NCBI GenBank assembly: GCA_963693365.1 | Contig: CAVNZM010000005.1 | Span: forward strand, 248,001 to 312,000 | Direction: 5' to 3' | DNA: 64,000 bases | Source: Amoebidium appalachense | Lineage: Eukaryota > Ichthyosporea | Shown here: one piece after another, positions 58,077 to 64,000 of the stretch | How the letters are laid out: each line of letters begins with the position of its first letter | Position numbering within the stretch: position 1 is the stretch's first letter | Made by a program: the position numbers and the translations under genes | Notes under the pieces: model-generated | Seen by the model: only the letters and a program-made list of their open reading frames with translations | What the model was told of the DNA's origin: nothing | The model's database searches: none

Positions 58077-59810
58077 ATGCCCAAATCACTCAACTGGACC
58101 GTGGCTGACGGGCTTGCACTCACGAACCGACGAAAAGACGGCTACTACGTGGGGGTGGTGGCCAACACAACAGGCCACAAACACGACGCATACGATCTGA
58201 CATTGCCCTTGACCGGGCCGGCTACATTTGCCTACATGGCATGTGACCCCAACGGCAACATGTCGTTTGTGGACGCTACCGACGTGCCGTCCGATGCAAC
58301 CGTGCAGGCACTGGGGGCCAGGGTGGCTACCGTAGAAGAAGTAAACACCACACAGGACACGGACATTGCCGGTCTCAAAACCACAACGGAAGGTCTGGGT
58401 ACCCGAATGACGGCCGTGGAGGGTGTGAACACCATGCAGAACACGGACATTGTCGGGCTCAAAACCACGGCAGGAGGTCTGGGCACAAGGCTGACGGCAG
58501 TAGAAGGGAAGGTAGCGTCGGTCCTCGATGTGGCCAACGGCGCAGTGACGGTCAACACCACACAGAACACGGACATTGCCGACCTCAAGACCACCACGGG
58601 GGGCCTGGACACGAGGCTGACGGCAGTGGAGGGCAAGGCCACCACCGCCCTCAACACGGCCAACGGCGCAGTGACGGTCAACACCACACAGAACACGGAC
58701 ATTGCCGGCCTCAAGACCACCACGGGGAGCCTGGACACGAGGCTGACGGCAGTGGAGGGCAAGGCCACCACCGCCCTCAACACGGCCAACGGCGCAGTGA
58801 CGGTCAACACCACACAGAACACGGACATTGCCGGCCTCAAGACCACCACGGGGAGCCTGGACACGAGGCTGACGGCAGTGGAGGGCAAGGCCACCACCGC
58901 CCTCAACACGGCCAACGGTGCAGTGACGGTCAACACCACGCAGACAAACGACATTGCCGGCCTCAAAACTACCACAGGGTCCCTCGACGCCCGGCTGACG
59001 GCCGTGGAGGCGAAAGCCACCAATGCCCTCAACACGGCCAACGGTGCAGTGACGGTCAACACGACACAGAACACGGACATTGCCAGTCTGAAGAGTAGTA
59101 GCACGACACTTGGCCTCGACGTCAACCGGCTCAACACGCTCGTGAATCTCCACGACACGACCGTGGCTACCCTGACCACAGACATGGGTGCCATCAAACC
59201 CCGTATGCCGCCGGCCGGCGAGGGCATGCTGCTCAGCAACACGTACGGGAGCCGGCGCACGGGCCCGGCCTACCTGACGGTGAAAGTACACCATGCTGCC
59301 GCCCAGGGGTGGAACGTTGCCGGAAAGGCTGCATGGGAGGACACGATCAGCATATACAGGTCAACGTACGAGCCAGTCATTAAACCCCAGTGTATATCAT
59401 CCCCGGGGGCCGAACTCATGGTGATTGTCTACTTCTGGACACTAGGGACCAACGGTGTGCGCAAGTATGTCACCCACGTGGGCTCCCTACCCATGTCGTG
59501 CGTGTCCCCGTGGGACATAAACAACATCTACCCGTTTGCGCTGGGCTCCGGCATGTTGGAGGGGGCCGTTGTTCCCACAGGGGATGACTTTCGGTTCAAG
59601 CTCAAGGTAAGGCTGACAAAGCTCTTCCAGACCGACACAGAGAGCTATGCAAGCGTTGCCGGCTACAACAACTTTGACGTGCTGGTGTTGGCAAAGTACC
59701 CACGGTTTACCGACTACAAGGACAAGGCCAGCATTCCCCGCACCAACATAGTCACCCACCCTCCCACCTTCTATGCAGACCTTGAATGGGGGGCGCAAAA
59801 TTATTTCTAA
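58077..59810 (+). CDS. Fiber-like protein with 42-residue coiled-coil repeats, 577 aa
   Basis: Start at the ATG at 58077 (MPKSLNWTVADGLALTNRRK). Residues 1-70 form an N-terminal module (DGYYVGVVANTTGHKHDAYD, then an acidic, beta-like part) also found in the proteins starting at 59829 and 62658. Residues about 85-360 are repeats of 42 residues (six heptads: LNTANGAVTVNTTQNTDIAG then LKTTTGSLDTRLTAVEGKA), degenerate at both ends. This is the pattern of trimeric coiled coils in phage and viral fibers and bacterial adhesins. The last 200 residues look globular and beta-rich (AELMVIVYFWTLGTNGVRKY, FKLKVRLTKLF) and would be the distal knob. The likely role is receptor attachment with the N-terminal module anchored in the capsid; this is inference. 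Confidence 0.75.
   Translation: MPKSLNWTVADGLALTNRRKDGYYVGVVANTTGHKHDAYDLTLPLTGPATFAYMACDPNGNMSFVDATDVPSDATVQALGARVATVEEVNTTQDTDIAGLKTTTEGLGTRMTAVEGVNTMQNTDIVGLKTTAGGLGTRLTAVEGKVASVLDVANGAVTVNTTQNTDIADLKTTTGGLDTRLTAVEGKATTALNTANGAVTVNTTQNTDIAGLKTTTGSLDTRLTAVEGKATTALNTANGAVTVNTTQNTDIAGLKTTTGSLDTRLTAVEGKATTALNTANGAVTVNTTQTNDIAGLKTTTGSLDARLTAVEAKATNALNTANGAVTVNTTQNTDIASLKSSSTTLGLDVNRLNTLVNLHDTTVATLTTDMGAIKPRMPPAGEGMLLSNTYGSRRTGPAYLTVKVHHAAAQGWNVAGKAAWEDTISIYRSTYEPVIKPQCISSPGAELMVIVYFWTLGTNGVRKYVTHVGSLPMSCVSPWDINNIYPFALGSGMLEGAVVPTGDDFRFKLKVRLTKLFQTDTESYASVAGYNNFDVLVLAKYPRFTDYKDKASIPRTNIVTHPPTFYADLEWGAQNYF
58500..59090. repeat. 126-bp tandem repeats within the fiber gene
   Basis: Near-identical 126-base units, for example from 58615 to 58741 and on to 58867, diverging toward both ends of the array. 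The length is an exact multiple of the coiled-coil heptad (42 codons). Confidence 0.9.
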
Positions 59811-59828
59811 CACACTAGTAAACCCACC

Positions 59829-61844
59829 ATGAGCGCTTTAGCGTGGCACGTTGCCCAGGGGCTCTCCCTGGTGGGCCCGAAGAGCGCAGACTACTACGTC
59901 GGCATCCGACCCGATTCGAGCGGGCACGGGCACGACAGTTACGTCCTCGAGCTGCCCAAAAGCCTCCCCCGAGGGGGGCCTGCCTTCCTGAAGGTGGACG
60001 AGGTGGGGGCCGGTACCTTCATGCCCGTGGCGGAGGTGACCGACCGGCTGGACGACCTGGAGAGGAGGGTGGTGCTGTTGGAAAAGGGTATGGTCAAGAA
60101 CTGGGACGAGCACACCGTCTACGACACCATGAAGGAAACCTTGGACACTATAGTAAAGGTGCTGTGGGGGGACGACAAGGAAGACTTTGAGGACAACATT
60201 GTACGTCGCCTGCTGAGGCTGGAGGGCCTAACCCCCGACCCGATATTTCCCTACTCCATGTGGGTCCGGCCAAACTTTCTGTTTTCCGACGGGTGGACGT
60301 CGGTGCGTACCATAAACAGACAGATCAAGACGGCCCTGCCCGAACGCCCCGACTTCCCCAAGTTCCCCATGATAAGCAACCCGGACACCCCACACAGCAT
60401 GGGCACCCCCCTCTTCTTTGGGAGCTGGGACGAGGAGAGACAGACCATCACGTTCCAGACCCACCACTACCCCATGTCTGCACGAACCGCATGCTTCAAG
60501 TTCGACCATGTCGGCATAAACGGGCAGGACAAGGACGACGGCCACACGTACACCAACTTCTACGAAAACGAAACGGACGAGGCAAGACACGCCACCCTTT
60601 GGCCCTACACCCCAACCATGGAGGCCGTCATATCATCAAACACGTACCCCCTCAACAACAACTACGCCTACAACAAGAAGGGCATCAGCAGGGTCTTACC
60701 GTTCATGACGTACGACATTGTCATGGGCACCGTGCCCCGGGGGGAGCCGCTGCAGCAGCACATTGCCGGCAAGCTCACCGCCAACCTAGACAGCAGCCAG
60801 CTGTACGAGCTCAACCAGGTCGTCGTCGAGAAGGCCGAGTACCTGCACGACGTGCCCATCATCAACACAGAGGTTGACCACACGGACCTGCACGACACCA
60901 ACAACGACTGGCACATGGACTACATCAACGAGGACAACCCCGACCTGCCCGGGGGCGGAAACTTTGAAGTTCCCCTACGACGACAAGGTTCTCACAAACT
61001 GGATAAAGAGCAAGGTGTGGGCACAGGAGCAGGAGAGCATAACGGGCACAACCAAGACACGGTACTTCAGGCCGGGCCTCCTGCACTTCTCCAACAGGGG
61101 CCCCAACGACTACACCACCGTACACGCATGGGCTACGTGAAACTTGACCACAAGGTCCGCTACAAGTTTCCCAGCGTCATGTTTCAATACGAAACCACCG
61201 TCAGCGCCGTCGGTGATTTGGGGGGGACCAACAAGAGCGTGTATTCGGGCCCAAAGGGGTCACTACCCCACCCGGAAATGGAGCTCACGTACCGGGTGAC
61301 AAGCCGGGTGCTACGTCTAAACTACAACGAAGCCGTTTCCCCCGACCCCTGGGACGAGGTGGACCAGCTATGGGAACCGGTGGGCTCGGCCCTCAAACAG
61401 TACCTCAACACCATACGTGCACACATGCCCAACGGAAAGGTGCCACAGAGCATGCAGGAAAACGACCTGTGGTTCATGGTGAGGCCGAGGGAGATCAACT
61501 TTGTGCCCGTGCTAAGAGACTTCGTCGAAGAGGAAACGTTCAAACCAAGCCCGTTGGACATTGTGGAGAGTGTGATGGACCTGATGGGGGTCATACCTGT
61601 GGTCGGCGACGCCGTGTCTGCCGTGGGCAAGGGGGCATGCAAACTCGCACAGAGGTACGGAGGGAAGCTAGGCACGGGCATTGGCAAGATGGGCAAGAGG
61701 AAGGCACGCCGGGCCGCCACCGACTACGACAACTACGCCGCCGAGCTCGAGGCCTGGAAGAACAACCAGGGTAAGTACGGGCCCGACCACAACGTCGTGG
61801 ATGTGGGTGACTGGGACAACGGGCCAAAATGGACCATGCCCTAA
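59829..61844 (+). CDS. Large structural protein with the shared N-terminal module, 671 aa, with two compensating frame shifts
   Basis: Starts MSALAWHVAQGLSLVGPKSA. Residues 20-65 (DYYVGIRPDSSGHGHDSYVL and the following part) match the N-terminal module of the fiber gene, followed by a short coiled coil (VTDRLDDLERRVVLLEKG). The long middle has no recognised domain. The C-terminal 110 residues include a hydrophobic Gly-rich helix (VMDLMGVIPVVGDAVSAVGK) and a basic segment (KMGKRKARRA). Between about 60950 and 61135 the open frame loses protein character. The neighbouring frame reads well there (KFPYDDKVLTNWIKSKVWAQ, FRPGLLHFSNRGPNDYTTVH), so one base is extra near 60950-60965 and one is missing near 61128-61133. 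The reading frame survives, so the lesion is easily overlooked. It lies 18 bases after the fiber gene. Confidence 0.65.
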   Translation: MSALAWHVAQGLSLVGPKSADYYVGIRPDSSGHGHDSYVLELPKSLPRGGPAFLKVDEVGAGTFMPVAEVTDRLDDLERRVVLLEKGMVKNWDEHTVYDTMKETLDTIVKVLWGDDKEDFEDNIVRRLLRLEGLTPDPIFPYSMWVRPNFLFSDGWTSVRTINRQIKTALPERPDFPKFPMISNPDTPHSMGTPLFFGSWDEERQTITFQTHHYPMSARTACFKFDHVGINGQDKDDGHTYTNFYENETDEARHATLWPYTPTMEAVISSNTYPLNNNYAYNKKGISRVLPFMTYDIVMGTVPRGEPLQQHIAGKLTANLDSSQLYELNQVVVEKAEYLHDVPIINTEVDHTDLHDTNNDWHMDYINEDNPDLPGGGNFEVPLRRQGSHKLDKEQGVGTGAGEHNGHNQDTVLQAGPPALLQQGPQRLHHRTRMGYVKLDHKVRYKFPSVMFQYETTVSAVGDLGGTNKSVYSGPKGSLPHPEMELTYRVTSRVLRLNYNEAVSPDPWDEVDQLWEPVGSALKQYLNTIRAHMPNGKVPQSMQENDLWFMVRPREINFVPVLRDFVEEETFKPSPLDIVESVMDLMGVIPVVGDAVSAVGKGACKLAQRYGGKLGTGIGKMGKRKARRAATDYDNYAAELEAWKNNQGKYGPDHNVVDVGDWDNGPKWTMP

Positions 61845-61846
61845 AA

Positions 61847-62608
61847 CTACGTGTAGGGGCCCAGCACGTCCATGCAGTAGAGTATGAGGTACCAGAGGGC
61901 AAGCAGGCAGGAGGCGAGTAGTGTGTACCCCAAGGTGGTCAGAAACCCGTTCTCCAAAAACCCAAACTCCAACAGGTTCCAGTGGAGCTCGTCAAACACA
62001 ATGCCCGCCAGTGCAAGGCCTGCATGCACGCACACGCACAGCACAATGTTCCTGGTGAGCACGGGCACGGACAGGGAGAGCATGTACCGTGCACAGACGA
62101 GGGTGGCACACGCCAGCACGCCCCTCGACACAAGAAACACGTAGCCAAACACCGACGGTTCAAACACGCACGTCATGCCGTAGAGGGCACTTAGGGGGAG
62201 GAGGGAGGCACACACCATGTACGCCACGGCCCGTGGGAAGAACAACGTGGTCGTCACACGCATGGATCGGGCCCAGCACGCTGCTGCCAGCATGTAGGCG
62301 AGGGGGGAGGCCACATACAGCCACGAGCCCAGCCAGTAGGGCGCCCACATCACACAGTGGCCGGCCACGTCAGGGTGGGTGTCCACGTCGAGCCAGGCAT
62401 ACGCCACCCATTGTGCTTGGCACACGACCACACCTGTGAGGGGCAGGATGATGAGCCAGAACATGCATGTACGTTTCGCGAACTCTGGTATCATTGTGAC
62501 TGTGCCGTAGGATGCAGCAACCAATGCAACACACATGATAGCACAGCATGTCGTAAAGTAGATTCGAGCCAGGTTGACAATCATTCTCCAGTTGTCTGGT
62601 ACCATCAT
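61847..62608 (-). CDS. Seven-helix integral membrane protein, 253 aa
   Basis: Start at the ATG at 62608 (MMVPDNWRMIVNLARIYFTT). Seven hydrophobic segments are visible: about residues 9-32, 44-68, 87-112, 122-148, 153-175, 186-215 and 222-246. Examples are FWLIILPLTGVVVCQAQWVA, WLGSWLYVASPLAYMLAAAC and LGYTLLASCLLALWYLILYC. The third helix has a WAPY...W...SPL arrangement that recalls helix C of microbial rhodopsins, but helix 7 has no lysine for retinal. It is therefore not a normal rhodopsin. Intact and rich in Cys and Ala. It is tail to tail with the 671-residue gene (2-base gap) and divergent from the next gene. Role unknown; envelope or host-membrane function is possible. Confidence 0.65.
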   Translation of the reverse strand: MMVPDNWRMIVNLARIYFTTCCAIMCVALVAASYGTVTMIPEFAKRTCMFWLIILPLTGVVVCQAQWVAYAWLDVDTHPDVAGHCVMWAPYWLGSWLYVASPLAYMLAAACWARSMRVTTTLFFPRAVAYMVCASLLPLSALYGMTCVFEPSVFGYVFLVSRGVLACATLVCARYMLSLSVPVLTRNIVLCVCVHAGLALAGIVFDELHWNLLEFGFLENGFLTTLGYTLLASCLLALWYLILYCMDVLGPYT

Positions 62609-62657
62609 GATCACGGTGCGAAAAAATGTGCAACTACAATAAAGGCAAACATCCACC
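62609..62657. promoter_or_regulatory. Short divergent promoter with A-run motif
   Basis: A 49-base spacer between two divergent starts. It contains GCGAAAAAATGTGCAAC (62619-62635) and CAATAAA. The A-run plus TGTG motif also occurs near the starts of the zinc-protein and coiled-coil genes, and as AAAAAAATGTCG upstream of the capsid gene. Confidence 0.45.
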
Positions 62658-63107
62658 ATGTCTAACGTACACAGACTCAATCTGCTCACGCGATCGGGAG
62701 AGTACGTGGGTGTGCAAGCCCACTCATCGACCGAATCCTATACCCTTGTCTTTCCTAGATACCGACCCAAGGAAGGGGACATGCTAGTGTGCACAGAGCA
62801 GGGGCTAGAGTGGAAATCCTTCACAGAGTGGTTGAAAGGGCATGCAAGCACCATAAGGGACGTGCTACTGCAAGAGTACCCCACCCCCTCCCCCCCTCTC
62901 TTCCCCCCCACTTTCCCCGACCAGACACCCCTTTTCCCCACGACGCCCTCTCCCCAACACCCCCCAATGAGCCCCTCTTTGCCTTCCCCACCCCCTCCCG
63001 CCTCCCCCCCACCACTCCAAGAGCAACAACCCTCCGTGCTCACACTACTCGACGACAATGAGGATGTACCCGCAAGCACAGACACGGAGCAGGACATCAC
63101 ACCGTGA
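62658..63107 (+). CDS. Short protein with the shared N-terminal module and proline-rich tail, 149 aa
   Basis: Starts MSNVHRLNLLTRSGEYVGVQ. Residues 14-55 (GEYVGVQAHSSTESYTLVFP, then DMLVCTEQGLEWKSF) align in pattern with the N-terminal module of the genes at 58077 and 59829. A short helix follows (WLKGHASTIRDVLLQEY), then about 55 residues rich in Pro, Ser and Thr, and an acidic end (DDNEDVPASTDTEQDITP). It looks like a short or truncated attachment protein, or an adaptor using the same capsid anchor. Function unknown. It is the first of three closely spaced plus-strand genes leading to the integrase. Confidence 0.6.
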   Translation: MSNVHRLNLLTRSGEYVGVQAHSSTESYTLVFPRYRPKEGDMLVCTEQGLEWKSFTEWLKGHASTIRDVLLQEYPTPSPPLFPPTFPDQTPLFPTTPSPQHPPMSPSLPSPPPPASPPPLQEQQPSVLTLLDDNEDVPASTDTEQDITP

Positions 63108-63128
63108 CCATTGCACCCCCGGCCACTC

Positions 63129-63251
63129 ATGCCCGACCACCCCATCAAGCTACAACCACCCCCTGCCCCCAAGGCCAAAAAGACAGCCAAAAAGACCACA
63201 GCTACACGCAGACCAAGAAGGATCCCAAAGGAGAAAGTGTCGACCGACTAG
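63129..63251 (+). CDS. Very basic 40-residue peptide, core-protein candidate
   Basis: Starts MPDHPIKLQPPPAPKAKKTA and continues with KKTTATRRPRRIPKEKVSTD. It has more than a dozen Lys/Arg in 40 residues and no hydrophobic core, so it resembles protamine-like or adenovirus pX/mu-type DNA-condensing peptides in composition. It lies 21 bases after the previous stop and 21 bases before the integrase start. The regular spacing supports a real gene. Confidence 0.6.
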   Translation: MPDHPIKLQPPPAPKAKKTAKKTTATRRPRRIPKEKVSTD

Positions 63252-63272
63252 TAGGAGGCACAAGAAACAACC

Positions 63273-64000
63273 ATGGTGGCCCACGGGAAGGACATTGAGC
63301 AGGTGATTGATGAAACCTACGACACCTTCAAGCTCCCCCCCTCCGTACAAGCCCTATGGCATCGTGCAAAAGCAAAAGACAAGAGGGTGGGGCAACCGGC
63401 CGTGCGTGCCTACCTGTCCAGGAGACACTCGGGGCTGCAGGAGTCCCTCACGGAGGTGATGGCCCCCCATAGGATTAAGAGGAAGGACTACCTCACCACA
63501 ACAGCACGGCCAAACAGTGTGGCAGCCGACCTGTTTTTCATGCCACGTTACTCAAAGGCAAACAGGGGGTACAAGGGGGGATTGAGTGTGATTGACATGA
63601 ACACGCGGCAAGCAACAGTCGTACCCATAAAAACAAAGAGCTCGGGGACCGGGAAGAGTGAGCACCTCACCATCAGCAACGGGCCAGAGATGAGGAGGGC
63701 AGTGGATAAGGCCCTACACACAATCAAGGAGATGAAGGACGAAAGCAACGAGGGGGAGGAAAACCTACAACCTACAGAGGTGAAGCAAATCTTTACGGAC
63801 AAGGGCACGGAGTTTCTTAGCAACACCATGAAAAAGTACTACGGCGACAATGACATCACCATTCTCCCGCAAAAACCAGGCAGAAAACCACGCAATGTAG
63901 CCATGGTGGAACGGTTCCACCGTACTCTAAAGCAAGGACTGACCAAGTACATGGAGACCAACAACACGGGCAAGTGGATAGGGGAAGGGTTGGAAGACGT
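63273..64000 (+). CDS. Retroviral-type (rve) DDE integrase, Polinton class, cut by window end
   Basis: Starts MVAHGKDIEQVIDETYDTFK and stays open for 242 codons to the right edge. The catalytic triad is visible. The first Asp is in VAADLFFMPRYSKANRGYKG, the second in IFTDKGTEFLSN (D-x-G-x-E-F) and the Glu in AMVERFHRTLKQGL. The arrangement, including the N-R-G-Y-K-G stretch after the first Asp and the V-E-R-F-x-R-T-L-K block, is typical of Polinton/Maverick and adintovirus integrases. These insert the element's linear DNA and make short target duplications. The C-terminal part, often with a chromodomain in Polintons, is outside the window. Confidence 0.9.
   Translation, partial: MVAHGKDIEQVIDETYDTFKLPPSVQALWHRAKAKDKRVGQPAVRAYLSRRHSGLQESLTEVMAPHRIKRKDYLTTTARPNSVAADLFFMPRYSKANRGYKGGLSVIDMNTRQATVVPIKTKSSGTGKSEHLTISNGPEMRRAVDKALHTIKEMKDESNEGEENLQPTEVKQIFTDKGTEFLSNTMKKYYGDNDITILPQKPGRKPRNVAMVERFHRTLKQGLTKYMETNNTGKWIGEGLED

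Noticed and set aside
58086-59294. Minus-strand frames of 342 and 402 codons opposite the fiber gene
   Set aside because: Shadows of the 126-bp coding repeat; the plus frame has coiled-coil periodicity and a sensible start.
61847-62608. Rhodopsin or heliorhodopsin identity for the seven-helix protein
   Set aside because: No lysine in the seventh helix for a retinal Schiff base and no convincing helix-3 counterion; resemblance is limited to a few aromatic and Pro positions.

Overview
The window is nuclear DNA of an intron-rich eukaryote (1 to about 41,300) followed by most of an integrated Polinton/Maverick- or adintovirus-like DNA element (about 41,300-41,980 to the right edge, where it runs out of the window). 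The host half carries spliced genes with GC-rich exons and introns full of (GT)n/(CA)n microsatellites and homopolymeric G or C runs. Two genes could be rebuilt exon by exon with consistent reading phase: a 21-exon MARK/PAR-1 type kinase with a C-terminal KA1 domain, and a 28-exon importin-4/Kap123. The KA1 domain is very close to the animal MARK family, which suggests an opisthokont, perhaps a unicellular holozoan; the species cannot be fixed from the sequence alone.

Host layout: microsatellite-rich DNA (1-2084); a minus-strand RING-H2 E3 ligase gene (2085 to about 4533, 5' end unresolved); the last exon of an unidentified minus-strand gene (6234-6310); a minus-strand single C2H2 zinc-finger gene (7368-8351); an upstream region shared with the plus-strand MARK-like kinase (10221-21323); a two-exon minus-strand gene of unknown function (23051-24515) head to head with importin-4 (25364-40120).

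Element layout: a promoter-like region with a long CRE-containing palindrome and repeated CCAAT-bearing motifs; family B DNA polymerase with Polinton-type N-terminal extension (+); a VLTF3-like late transcription factor (+); then a tight minus-strand block of structural genes (two small proteins, a lysine-repeat protein, a proline-rich repeat protein, a small protein, the double-jelly-roll major capsid protein, the FtsK/HerA-type packaging ATPase, a zinc protein); then a mixed block with a coiled-coil protein, small proteins, a candidate capsid-associated protein, a fiber-like protein with 42-residue repeats, a large structural protein, a seven-helix membrane protein, a third protein sharing an N-terminal module with the fiber, a 40-residue basic peptide, and at the right edge a DDE integrase. 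PolB and integrase lie at opposite ends, as in Polintons. No Ulp1/adenain-like protease is visible.

The element looks like a virus genome able to replicate (protein-primed PolB), package (ATPase), form an icosahedral particle (MCP) and integrate (rve integrase), but PolB, VLTF3, MCP and the 671-residue structural protein contain single-base frame shifts, mostly in G or C runs. About 5.5 kb of host kinase and importin coding sequence in the same window shows none. The copy may therefore be decaying, although local homopolymer errors in the assembly cannot be excluded. The most unusual points are the VLTF3-like gene in a Polinton-type element, the N-terminal module shared by three putative virion proteins, the seven-helix membrane protein, and an A-run motif near several structural-gene starts.
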